Part shown: positions 23,697-32,283 of the stretch, piece after piece
Layout: every line of letters starts with the position of its first letter
Numbering within the stretch: the stretch's first letter is position 1
Source: Pseudobutyrivibrio sp. ACV-2
Lineage (GTDB): Bacteria > Bacillota > Clostridia > Lachnospirales > Lachnospiraceae
Reading direction: 5' to 3'
Assembly (NCBI RefSeq): GCF_900107545.1
Contig: NZ_FNQZ01000009.1
Location: 97,910 to 161,909, forward strand
DNA: 64,000 nucleotides
The notes under the pieces: generated by a model
The model's input: the letters and a program-made list of their open reading frames with translations, nothing else
What the model was told of the DNA's origin: nothing
Databases searched by the model: none
Translations under genes and position numbers: made by a program

Positions 23697-24569
23697 TTAA
23701 TATGAAATTACTTCATAGCCTGTCTCGGTAACCAGTACCTGATACTCCCACTGAGCGGAAGGCTTGCCATCTAATGTAGAAACCTCCCAACCGTTGCTAG
23801 GGTCTGTCTTGATTTTCTGTGTGCCCATGTTAATCATAGGCTCGATTGTAAACATAAATCCTGGCACTAAAAGCATCTCTGTACCAGGAAGTGTGTTGTA
23901 GCCAACCCATGGCTCCTCGTGAAACTCAAGTCCAACGCCGTGACCACCGATTTCACGTACTACCTGGTAACCATTAGCATGAGCATGCTTGCAGATAGCA
24001 GCTCCAACATCACCTAGGAATCCCCAAGGCTTAACCTGCTCAAGTCCAAGGTCACAGCATTCCTTTGTAACCTCAACCAGCTTTCTTGTCTCAGGATCTA
24101 CATCTCCTATCATGAACATTCTTGATGAATCTGAAAAATAACCATCAAGAATTGTAGAACAATCTACATTTACAATGTCACCACTTTTAAGGATAACATC
24201 CTTTGATGGATAACCGTGACATACCTGATCATTTACGGATGTACATACGCTGTAAGGGAATCCATCGTAATTAAGTGGTGCTGGAATACCACCCATTTTA
24301 GTTGTGGTATCATAAACAATCTTGTCGATTTCAGCTGTATTCATACCTTCGTGAATGGCCTCAGCTACCGCATCAAGACATGCCATATTAATCACTGCAG
24401 ATTGCTTGATTTTTTCTATCTGTTCTGGTGTCTTTAAAAGCTTGTGGCTTGGAACCTTGTGTCCCTTGCTTGCATAGCTTTGGATTTTTCTGTCAAATGC
24501 CTCATGGCACTGCTTATACTTACGACCACTGCCACACCAGCATGGGTCGTTTCTATTTAACTTTATCAT
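23697..24569 (-). CDS. map: Methionine aminopeptidase with N-terminal SEC-C zinc motif (290 aa)
   Basis: Removes the N-terminal methionine of new proteins. Residues 1-22 hold a SEC-C zinc motif (NDPCWCGSGRKYKQCH), common in clostridial MAPs and thought to aid ribosome docking. The pita-bread catalytic fold follows, with metal ligands in NVDCSTILDGYFSDSSR, GGHGVGLEFHEEPWV, FTIEPMI and QWEYQV. The ATG at 24569 follows AAAGG; an earlier in-frame ATG lies within the previous gene. Its start overlaps the upstream gene by 17 bases. Confidence 0.92.
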   Translation of the reverse strand: MIKLNRNDPCWCGSGRKYKQCHEAFDRKIQSYASKGHKVPSHKLLKTPEQIEKIKQSAVINMACLDAVAEAIHEGMNTAEIDKIVYDTTTKMGGIPAPLNYDGFPYSVCTSVNDQVCHGYPSKDVILKSGDIVNVDCSTILDGYFSDSSRMFMIGDVDPETRKLVEVTKECCDLGLEQVKPWGFLGDVGAAICKHAHANGYQVVREIGGHGVGLEFHEEPWVGYNTLPGTEMLLVPGFMFTIEPMINMGTQKIKTDPSNGWEVSTLDGKPSAQWEYQVLVTETGYEVISY

Positions 24570-25299
24570 TTCTATTGCCTTTCTGTTCTTTGCTCTTTTC
24601 CTTGTCCGCATCGGTTAATCCATTAATATAGTTAATTTTTGAATGTACTAATGTAACGTCACCCAGGACAAATCTATCCCAGAGCTTTTTATTTATCTTA
24701 ACATCATGCTCATCTTTAATCAGGCTGTAATAATATCCGTCGTATTTGTAAGCTGCCTGACTTGGGCCACTCTCCTGAGCCAATTTATTTTGATACTTTT
24801 CAGCAATGGCTGCAAGTTTTATTTGCTTATTGATAATTTTTGTATCACAAGGAAGATGCTCGTACTGCACATCCAAGGTATCCTCCCAAAAATCATTCAT
24901 AGCAAACTCAAGCTCATCCTCCTCGCTCTCACTCAGAGTATCAAGCCCCTCTGCCACTGCCAGCTGATATAAAAGATGATCATGAATCGCCATGCCCATT
25001 ACCACATCCTTGGCCTCCTCCTGAATGAAGGTGTCGTTGGTGTGGAGATTCCAATAGTCCTTTGTGTAGTCGGAATTGTAGATTCTGGCCTGCTCCTCTA
25101 CTTTGCGTTCTTCAAAAAGGATATAAAAAGCCAAATCCTCAAATGTAACAGGCTCGCCATCTATAGTTACCGCAACATCTGACAAATGCTCCTGATAGAC
25201 GATAGGATTTCTACCATCGCTCATAGTAAGAAGTGCGTAGATTATAACTCCTGCGCACAACAGCAAAACTATCGGTTTTATCAGCTTTTTGATAATCAT
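24553..25299 (-). CDS. SurA-N-like membrane-anchored protein (248 aa)
   Basis: An N-terminal membrane helix (IKPIVLLLCAGVIIYALLTM) is followed by an extracytoplasmic helical domain. The segment VAVTIDGEPVTFEDLAFYIL is typical of the SurA/PrsA N-terminal chaperone region, and a long helical stretch follows. No PPIase (rotamase) domain is seen, so this may be a chaperone-only relative or an unrelated lookalike. It begins with an ATGA overlap on the NlpC/P60 gene and overlaps map at its end, so it is in that operon. Confidence 0.55.
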   Translation of the reverse strand: MIIKKLIKPIVLLLCAGVIIYALLTMSDGRNPIVYQEHLSDVAVTIDGEPVTFEDLAFYILFEERKVEEQARIYNSDYTKDYWNLHTNDTFIQEEAKDVVMGMAIHDHLLYQLAVAEGLDTLSESEEDELEFAMNDFWEDTLDVQYEHLPCDTKIINKQIKLAAIAEKYQNKLAQESGPSQAAYKYDGYYYSLIKDEHDVKINKKLWDRFVLGDVTLVHSKINYINGLTDADKEKSKEQKGNRNDKVK

Positions 25300-26402
25300 A
25301 GTACCCTTCGAATTGTGATAATTGAATGGCAGGTAACCGGACGATAATTTGTAATACCTGTAGCTGTACTTTGAGCCTCAACGATAGTGCCACCGCCTGC
25401 ATAAATCGCTACGTGACCTGGGTAGCAAACAATATCGCCTGGCTGCATATGATTGTAACTAACCTCCTGGCCCACACCTCTAAACGAACCTGATGTCATT
25501 CGAGAGCCATAGGTAATACCATATTTTGCAAGAACGCCCTGCACAAATCCTGAGCAGTCGCATCCATCAGTAAGGGATGTTCCGCCCCAGACATATCTGT
25601 TTCCTACAAACTGATTTGCATAGGAAACTACACTAGAGCCGCTCACGCCTGTTCTATAACCCGGGTTGAGGTCTCCATTAACATTATACCCACCAGTAGT
25701 CTTAACCTCTCCACTGGTATTACCTGCAGCTGCCGCTGCTGCACGGGCTGCCGCCTCTCTGGCCGCACGTAAAGCTGCTTCTCTGGCTGCAATCTCCTTT
25801 GCCTCTTTCAGCTCTGCATCCAAATCATCCATCTCGCCACGCTTTTGAGAAACCATTGTCTCCAAAGCTGCTTCCTGATTCTTCAACTCTTTCTTTGAAG
25901 ATTCAAGCTCAACCTTTTCTTCTTCAAGTGCCGACTTTAATTCCTCGATTTCTGCCTGAGTAGCTATAAACTGCTCAAGCTTTGCCTTGTCATAGGCATA
26001 CACTTCCTTGGCATATTCCATTTTGTTAAGGAACTGTGTGATCGATTTAGACTCAAGTAACATCTCAAACACTGTGGATTGAGGAGTCTCATACATATAC
26101 TTAATGCGAAGCTTCATAGCAGCATACTGCGCATCCTTGGCTGCTATGGCCTCCTTAAGTGACGCCTCTGTATCTGCGATTTCAGCCTCTGTATCCTTGA
26201 TGGCATTGTTTATCTCTGTAATTTGGCTTACAAGACTGTATAAATCCGCATCCAAAGCATCAATCTCTTCCTGGAGTGAATCCTGTTCAGCCTCAATCTC
26301 TGAAATGGAACGCACAGCATTAGAAACTGTGGAATCAGATGCCACAAGACATGCCACAAGTGAAATGCATAGTAGTGGCTTTATTATTTTAGAATATTTC
26401 AT
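25296..26402 (-). CDS. Secreted NlpC/P60 peptidoglycan hydrolase with coiled coil (368 aa)
   Basis: Cell-wall DL-endopeptidase of the CwlO/PcsB style. Signal peptide (KYSKIIKPLLCISLVACLVA), then a long coiled coil to about residue 230 ending in an Ala/Arg-rich stretch, a Gly/Ser linker, and a C-terminal NlpC/P60 domain. The catalytic Cys is in DGCDCSGFVQ and the His in YPGHVAIYAGG. CwlO-type coiled coils are normally controlled by FtsEX, which is not in this window. The start is the ATG at 26402, behind GGAGATAG. First gene of a four-gene operon ending in rsuA. Confidence 0.88.
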   Translation of the reverse strand: MKYSKIIKPLLCISLVACLVASDSTVSNAVRSISEIEAEQDSLQEEIDALDADLYSLVSQITEINNAIKDTEAEIADTEASLKEAIAAKDAQYAAMKLRIKYMYETPQSTVFEMLLESKSITQFLNKMEYAKEVYAYDKAKLEQFIATQAEIEELKSALEEEKVELESSKKELKNQEAALETMVSQKRGEMDDLDAELKEAKEIAAREAALRAAREAAARAAAAAAGNTSGEVKTTGGYNVNGDLNPGYRTGVSGSSVVSYANQFVGNRYVWGGTSLTDGCDCSGFVQGVLAKYGITYGSRMTSGSFRGVGQEVSYNHMQPGDIVCYPGHVAIYAGGGTIVEAQSTATGITNYRPVTCHSIITIRRVL

Positions 26403-26714
26403 AAACACTATCTCCGAATAGCCTATAGTAAACGTTATCACGCAAAAATTTTCATAATCTCTCTACAATATGATACTTATTTTTTTGAGGAGTTTCAACC
26501 TTTTTGCCAAGCCAACCTTATATATTAATCCATACCTTCACCGCTCTTTAAGATTTAATTCAAAGACATTAATTTATCACAATTATTTCCCCATTAAGAC
26601 ACATAAAGTTCGTTGTGGTCTGACAAAATTATATTCAGTAACCTGCACTGACAAACATGCAATTCAAAGGATTTTTACACTGGTTGTCTAATTTTCGTAG
26701 AAGGAGGAAAAATA
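26403..26714. other. 312-bp divergent intergenic region
   Basis: It is AT-rich and separates the divergent NlpC/P60 gene (minus) and the coiled-coil exported protein (plus). I found no convincing -35/-10 pair, RNA fold or small ORF with a ribosome site except GAAGGAGG just before the plus-strand start. A motif near 26634 could be a weak promoter. Confidence 0.4.
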
Positions 26715-28889
26715 ATGAAAAAAATCACACGGAATTTTATTGGGGCACTATTTATTGGTGGAGCAATTGCCACTGGACTTGTCATAAACTCAACCAGTGC
26801 ATTCGCTGCTGAACTGGATGATATTGATACCCAAAACACTGTTTTGGCAGAAAATACGCCTCAAACGGAAAGCACACTTCAATCGCTGGAAGATGATGTG
26901 GAGACTATTGAACAAAATGCTGATGCCGAGGAAAAATGTCTCGATGAGGCAAAGGAAAAATTAGAAAATGATACCATCACCAAAGAAACCGCAACGGAAA
27001 TACTAAATGATGGTACTGAAATAATGGATCAATCTCAGGAACTAAAAGAAAAGGTTGATGAAAATTACGAAACTGTCATATCTGAAACTGAGGAAGCAAA
27101 AAAAGATTTTAACGAAGCAGCTGAAAATTATGATTTAAAAGAAGATGCTCAGGCAGTCGAAGCAGCTGAAACTGATGAGGAAAAAATAGACAAACTTGAT
27201 GAAACTGCTAAAGACGCCGATTCAAAGCATGAAGAATTTAATGCTTCATATGGTAAGGATTCTAAGGACTACAATGATGTTTGTGCTGAAATAACTGAGT
27301 GGAGCGAAACTGTAGCTCAGTTCCAGGCAGAGTACGATAGCGCTCTTAAGGATTATCAGGAGCTTAATTCAAAATATGAAGAGTTGGCAGCATACCTGGA
27401 AAACTACGACATAGAGTCTTCAAAATATAACTCTGACATAGCTGAATTGGAAGCAGAAATCAACTCTATAAATCTGGTATTAAATGAACTTTCCAGCAAA
27501 ATAACAGGCCAGGGCGAGGATTATGTTAAAGCTATCGCTTCATTAAATGATGTAATGACTGATTTACATAAGGCAGAAGCCGCTTTAGAAGATGCCGCAG
27601 CAGCACTCACAAATCTTACGCAAGACAAAGATGAGTACAACTACGGTACAGATATCAGTTTTTACGAAACTCAATTAGATAATTATAATAAAGTAACTGA
27701 GCTTGTTAACCAGCGTAGTGAGGAATTAAAAAAATCTAATGAGCAGTATCAAGTATTAAAGGATCAGTTTACAACACAAAATCAGACCATAGCAGAAAAG
27801 AAACAGCAGCTTACCAAGTTACAGGAGCAGTACAACAAATGGCGTGAAGAAAATCCATATGAAGAAAAGAAATCTGAATATGATAAAACAGGTGAACTAA
27901 TAACTGATGCAACCACAAATAAGGATAATAAGGAGCGTAGCCTTACATTTAAAAAGAATTACCTGACATATCTTGAAAATATAAAAAACGGATTTGATGC
28001 AAATATTAGCAAAGAAGCTGATAATTACGCAGCCATTCGCGATGCTATCACCAGATACATTGAAGCTCTTAATGATAATATTCTAGCTAATTCTTTAAAG
28101 GCCCGTGCTGACGAGAGTTTCGCTAAGACAAGTGCTGATTACCAGGAATTAAAAGGCATCGTCAGGGACTACAAATCAACACAAAATAAAAGTGAACTTG
28201 AAGAAATATTCAAAAATCTTAATGATGCTTCAAGTGAACTGGAAAAAGCAGCACAAAATGAAGGAACATATGAAACTCAGATAAGAGAGTCTATCCAACA
28301 GAACATTCTTACTCCTTTCAAGGCTGATGAGATAGATATGGTATCTGATTCAGTTTACACTGAAGCAAAAAAGCAGAATCAGGATGTTCACAATAATTAT
28401 AATCAGCTGCTAAAGAAAGTTGATGAAATAGTGCAAGACGCTGATCCAATCATCGACCTTAACAATAATGGTACAATCGATGAAGATGAAAGCATTTTGC
28501 TAAATGAAATGGTTAATTATGTGAATAATATAGTTACTAATTCAGATAATGATTTAAATAAAGTTGCTAATTCATTTAATGCTATAAGTGGCATCTATAC
28601 TGCATACAATGAGGATGTTGTAGAAATTGACAATGAAGCTGAATATCCAGAATGGATGGTTGAGGGCGCAACAAAAATCGTTGTACATTTTGTAGGTAAA
28701 ATAAAGGGCAATTTGGAAAAACTTGCATTAGCAGAAGAACTGGAAGAATATCTGGACAATATATATGCTATATCAGGTACTTTCACTACAACAGTCACAG
28801 ATAAAGCAGGCTCTACACAGACTTCAATTCAGCCAATAGATGTTATGGGCGAAGAGTTTAAAAGATACTTTCTCCCGAATAATGCTTAA
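26715..28889 (+). CDS. Secreted coiled-coil protein with an EF-hand loop (724 aa)
   Basis: I do not recognise the family. A signal peptide (about residues 1-33, ending SAFAAE) is followed by roughly 550 residues of acidic, almost continuous predicted coiled coil with few hydrophobic patches. Near residues 581-592 there is a canonical calcium loop, DLNNNGTIDEDE (D1, N3, N5, G6, I8, D9, E12). A further helical domain of about 130 residues ends the protein. There is no LPXTG, SH3, LysM or membrane anchor. GAAGGAGG precedes the ATG and a strong terminator follows, so it is a single-gene unit. A structural exported protein or cell-surface spacer is possible. Confidence 0.75.
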   Translation: MKKITRNFIGALFIGGAIATGLVINSTSAFAAELDDIDTQNTVLAENTPQTESTLQSLEDDVETIEQNADAEEKCLDEAKEKLENDTITKETATEILNDGTEIMDQSQELKEKVDENYETVISETEEAKKDFNEAAENYDLKEDAQAVEAAETDEEKIDKLDETAKDADSKHEEFNASYGKDSKDYNDVCAEITEWSETVAQFQAEYDSALKDYQELNSKYEELAAYLENYDIESSKYNSDIAELEAEINSINLVLNELSSKITGQGEDYVKAIASLNDVMTDLHKAEAALEDAAAALTNLTQDKDEYNYGTDISFYETQLDNYNKVTELVNQRSEELKKSNEQYQVLKDQFTTQNQTIAEKKQQLTKLQEQYNKWREENPYEEKKSEYDKTGELITDATTNKDNKERSLTFKKNYLTYLENIKNGFDANISKEADNYAAIRDAITRYIEALNDNILANSLKARADESFAKTSADYQELKGIVRDYKSTQNKSELEEIFKNLNDASSELEKAAQNEGTYETQIRESIQQNILTPFKADEIDMVSDSVYTEAKKQNQDVHNNYNQLLKKVDEIVQDADPIIDLNNNGTIDEDESILLNEMVNYVNNIVTNSDNDLNKVANSFNAISGIYTAYNEDVVEIDNEAEYPEWMVEGATKIVVHFVGKIKGNLEKLALAEELEEYLDNIYAISGTFTTTVTDKAGSTQTSIQPIDVMGEEFKRYFLPNNA

Positions 28890-28934
28890 ATAACGACATA
28901 GCATTAACTATTATCTTTATCCCAGAATGAGTGA

Positions 28935-28957
28935 GACCCCAGCAAAATGCTGGGGTC
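28935..28957 (+). terminator. Terminator of the coiled-coil protein gene
   Basis: GACCCCAGC, a five-base loop, GCTGGGGTC, then TTTTT on the plus strand. Confidence 0.92.
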
Positions 28958-28983
28958 TTTTTGAAGCCATTATGAAATTTTAA

Positions 28984-29223
28984 CTAGCAAAGTTTCATGC
29001 GAATTTCCTTAGTAATTATGTCTGTATAGCTAAAAGATAATAACTGAGATGGACATGTCTCGGTATCATCAACTAATATAGTAAAAACACTCGGGTAAGC
29101 TTCTTGAATGACACCTTGCTGAATGTCTACCTTGTTACGTCCTTTGTCTAACTGAATCACAACTCTACTGCCGCACTGCGATCTAACCGATTCGCGCACC
29201 TTGTCAAAGTCCTCGCGTTCCAT
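28984..29223 (-). CDS. veg: Veg family protein (79 aa)
   Basis: Small Firmicutes protein linked in Bacillus subtilis to biofilm gene control; molecular function unclear. It has the family pattern: an N-terminal helix (DKVRESVRSQCGSRVVIQLDKGR), then an Sm-like beta barrel segment (QGVIQEAYPSVFTILVDD) and a C-terminal SFSYTDIITKEIRM. Length is normal. GGGGGAG lies before the ATG. In many Firmicutes it is near ribosomal or ksgA genes; here it is alone. Confidence 0.9.
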   Translation of the reverse strand: MEREDFDKVRESVRSQCGSRVVIQLDKGRNKVDIQQGVIQEAYPSVFTILVDDTETCPSQLLSFSYTDIITKEIRMKLC

Positions 29224-29507
29224 GATGTCTCCCCCTTTTCTAGCAATAAACGATTACAATAAATGCATCTTATTCTTGCTTTAAAGATTATAGCATTTTT
29301 TGTTAAATTTGTCAAAAATCAGCCGGAATTTTTTGAATATTTATCCCAAAATTATTTTTGTCAATCCTCTAAAACATTACTGTTTATAACTAATTTTTCC
29401 TTAATTAAATTTAAAATAAATGTTACAAATTATAACACCTTTTTATGGTTTGAATAATTATCTAAGGTTATTTATAATAAAATGTATCTAAACTATCGGA
29501 GGTATAT

Positions 29508-30239
29508 ATGCTCAGATCTTTACTTGCACTTATATTTGTAACTATATTTTTAATTCTCAGTATTCCAATTTGGGGATTTCTTTCAATTTTAGGCCTATTC
29601 AACAAAAAGGCAAAGGATGTCATAGGCTATAAATGTGTAGCTTGGGCATTTGGTGTCGTAGCTTTCCTTGGTGGCGCTAAATACGAGGTGAAGGGTCTTG
29701 AAAACATTCCAAAGGATCAGGCAGTGTTATACATTGGTAACCACCAGAGCTTTTTCGATGTAATTCTTGGCTACCATCTTTGCCCACCTGTTACTGGTTT
29801 CCTTTCAAAGAAGACCTTCGAAAAGGTGCCACTTCTTAACGTTTGGATGAAGCTCAATTACTGTATTTTCCTTACACGAACAGACCCTAGACAGGATTTA
29901 AAGCTAATCCTCAAAGCTCAGGATTACATCAAAAGCGGCATATCAATGTTTGTATTCCCTGAAGGCACACGTTCTAAAACCGGGGAAATGGCTCCATTCC
30001 ACGAGGCATCAATGAAGATTGCAACTAAAACAGGAGCCCCTATCATCCCAGTTGCCTTCACCAACACCAGAGAGATATTTGAAACACATCTTCCTAGAAT
30101 GAAGAAGACAAAAGTAATCGTCACCTACATGCCACCTGTTTATCCAGACCAGCTTGAAGGTGAAAACAAAAAGAAAGTTGGAGCCTATATCCAAAGCTTA
30201 ATTCAAAAACAATTAGATGAAGATGCCAAGCTCATATAA
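29508..30239 (+). CDS. plsC: 1-acyl-sn-glycerol-3-phosphate acyltransferase PlsC (243 aa)
   Basis: Membrane-bound enzyme that converts lysophosphatidic acid to phosphatidic acid. N-terminal hydrophobic segment (LLALIFVTIFLILSIPIWGF), catalytic NHQSFFD (HX4D box) near residue 78, acceptor-binding FPEGTRSKTGE near residue 150 and APIIPVAF. Length matches PlsC. Preceded by a 284-bp AT-rich spacer and ATCGGAGG; followed by its own terminator, which is shared with the convergent EAL gene. Confidence 0.92.
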   Translation: MLRSLLALIFVTIFLILSIPIWGFLSILGLFNKKAKDVIGYKCVAWAFGVVAFLGGAKYEVKGLENIPKDQAVLYIGNHQSFFDVILGYHLCPPVTGFLSKKTFEKVPLLNVWMKLNYCIFLTRTDPRQDLKLILKAQDYIKSGISMFVFPEGTRSKTGEMAPFHEASMKIATKTGAPIIPVAFTNTREIFETHLPRMKKTKVIVTYMPPVYPDQLEGENKKKVGAYIQSLIQKQLDEDAKLI

Positions 30240-30245
30240 AAATAA

Positions 30246-30269
30246 CCTTCCCGAATCATTCCGGGAAGG
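30246..30269 (+). terminator. Terminator after plsC
   Basis: CCTTCCCG, loop, CGGGAAGG, then TTTATTTTTTA. It lies between convergent genes only 38 bases apart and probably works for both. Confidence 0.85.
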
Positions 30270-30277
30270 TTTATTTT

Positions 30278-32011
30278 TTAATAATCATATTTTTCAAAGG
30301 TATATCCTTTTTCCTCGATATTTTCGAGAGCCAAATCCAATGGCAGCGGTTTTCCAAAATAATACCCCTGAGCCTTTTCGCATTCAATCCATTGCAAGAA
30401 ATCATAGTGTTCTTTACTTTCTACACCTTCGCAAAGTGGATGAACACCTAAGTCTTTTGCACCTCTTATGATATAGTTCATCAGGGTCCTTGTTTTAACA
30501 TTTTCATAGCTCTTAAGGAAGATAAGGTCAAGCTTTAAAACATCAAATTCATATTCCGCAATTGTATTAAGAGAAGAATAGCCACTTCCAAAATCATCTA
30601 CCCAAATCTCGTAGCCTGCATTTCGGATTTTTGACACCTCTTCTTTAATTAAACCGGTGTTGTCATTGAAAGCACTCTCTGTAATCTCCACTTCAATCAT
30701 ATGAATAGGTACATCATATATTTCGCAGAAATCTGACAATAGCTTCAACACACTACAAACATCAAAGTCCAGTCGCGAAATATTTACCGATACTGGTACA
30801 ACAGGAGCACCTGAATCTACCAGCATTCTATAGTCCTGGCACACCTTTTTTACCATGAATTCATCGACTAAATGAATCAGATGGAAATGCTCAAGAGTCT
30901 CAATGAAATCTAAAGGCGACAACATTCCAACTGTAGGATCCACCCATCTTACAAGGGCCTCCATGCCGCAAACTTCACCGGTTCTCACGCGGATAATCGG
31001 CTGATAATAGACCTTTATATAATCGCAGGCAATAGCTTCATCAATATGATCTACTACATATTGTTGCCTTCTGAGCTTATCTCGCAGCAAGTCATCATAT
31101 ATACAATAATTCAAATCATAGCGATTCTTAATATTATTGCATGCCAATCTCGCGTGGTCACATGCCAAGCCCACCTCTGCGCTCTGACCATCCATGAAAT
31201 ATATACCGGCTTTTATTCTTACTTTCTTGTTTACATCGTCAGCAAGGACCATTCTCCTGTAAACTTCTTCTACACCTTCGATTACTTCTTCCTTGCTTGA
31301 TATAATGTGTACCACGAAATGGTCGTCAGAAAATCTTGATACCGTTCCATTTTGGAAAACCTCTTGAATATTCCTTGCCAATTCACAGAGCAATTCGTCT
31401 CCCAATCTAAAACCATGACGCTCATTATATAATTTAAAATTTGGTATATCAAAATGTATGAATGCGCTGTTTTCTCTTGTGGTGTCCGGAAGTGATAAAA
31501 GGTTCTGAACCTTGTGATAGAAAAAAGCCATGTTAATGAGACCTGTCAACTTGTCTACATCATGATCAGAAGCCAATACCTCTGCCTCTGCATAGGAATT
31601 CCTTGATGTATTCAAATACTCATTTTTATTTACATCCACAATAAATACATAGAAAAAGCTTTTTCCATCGACCCAATGGAGCAAATGTCCAAAGTCTTCT
31701 ATATATCTAACTACCCCGTTTTTGGTGATGATTCTGTAGCGTACATAATCATGCCGTTTCTCTCCCAGTATGGTCTGAGCCTGAATCTGATTTTCGATTT
31801 TGTATAAATCGTCAGGGTGTACCATGCCTTTAAAGGTCCCACCTACAAACTCGTTGAATTCCTCAAAGGTCTCACATTCAAATAATGCGATGACATTATA
31901 ATCCGCAAACAGAAGCTGCTCTTCTCCTTCTGCTTCATATATGAAGAAACCTCCTGGCAGTCCGGTTGGAACCTTACCTACTGAAGTTGAAATATATTCC
32001 TCTTTAGCCAT
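30278..32011 (-). CDS. PAS / degenerate GGDEF / EAL protein, probable c-di-GMP phosphodiesterase (577 aa)
   Basis: Residues about 15-130 are PAS-like (MVHPDDLYKIENQIQ), about 150-300 a GGDEF-type domain, and 320-570 an EAL domain. In the GGDEF domain the signature loop reads FSDDHF instead of GG(D/E)EF, so cyclase activity is not expected. The EAL domain keeps MEALVRW, VNISRLDF, EITESAF, DDFGSGYSS and CEGVE, including metal-binding acids, so it can probably hydrolyse c-di-GMP. No membrane segment is seen, so it is cytosolic. Monocistronic, facing plsC and divergent from the DUF5722 gene. Confidence 0.88.
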   Translation of the reverse strand: MAKEEYISTSVGKVPTGLPGGFFIYEAEGEEQLLFADYNVIALFECETFEEFNEFVGGTFKGMVHPDDLYKIENQIQAQTILGEKRHDYVRYRIITKNGVVRYIEDFGHLLHWVDGKSFFYVFIVDVNKNEYLNTSRNSYAEAEVLASDHDVDKLTGLINMAFFYHKVQNLLSLPDTTRENSAFIHFDIPNFKLYNERHGFRLGDELLCELARNIQEVFQNGTVSRFSDDHFVVHIISSKEEVIEGVEEVYRRMVLADDVNKKVRIKAGIYFMDGQSAEVGLACDHARLACNNIKNRYDLNYCIYDDLLRDKLRRQQYVVDHIDEAIACDYIKVYYQPIIRVRTGEVCGMEALVRWVDPTVGMLSPLDFIETLEHFHLIHLVDEFMVKKVCQDYRMLVDSGAPVVPVSVNISRLDFDVCSVLKLLSDFCEIYDVPIHMIEVEITESAFNDNTGLIKEEVSKIRNAGYEIWVDDFGSGYSSLNTIAEYEFDVLKLDLIFLKSYENVKTRTLMNYIIRGAKDLGVHPLCEGVESKEHYDFLQWIECEKAQGYYFGKPLPLDLALENIEEKGYTFEKYDY

Positions 32012-32283
32012 GAAAAACCCTCCAGGTTAACACACAGGATAAAAAAACAGACATATAGTCATACTGTATTTTACACCATTATCAGACATTAATCGGTTAA
32101 TTCACAGTTTTTTCTCTAAGTTAACAAAATATTCTTTTGTTATCTAATTATATCCATATTTAATCCATGAAGAATTCGAGTTATTTTCAGAATTATTATT
32201 GTAATACACACTTTTTTTATAATTTTATGTTATATTACATACTAGTCCATCGCAAGGTGGTTATTTGAAAGGAGTTTGTATTT

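Noticed and set aside
26403..26714. Riboswitch in the divergent spacer before the coiled-coil protein
   Set aside because: I found no conserved-looking stem set or terminator, only AT-rich sequence.
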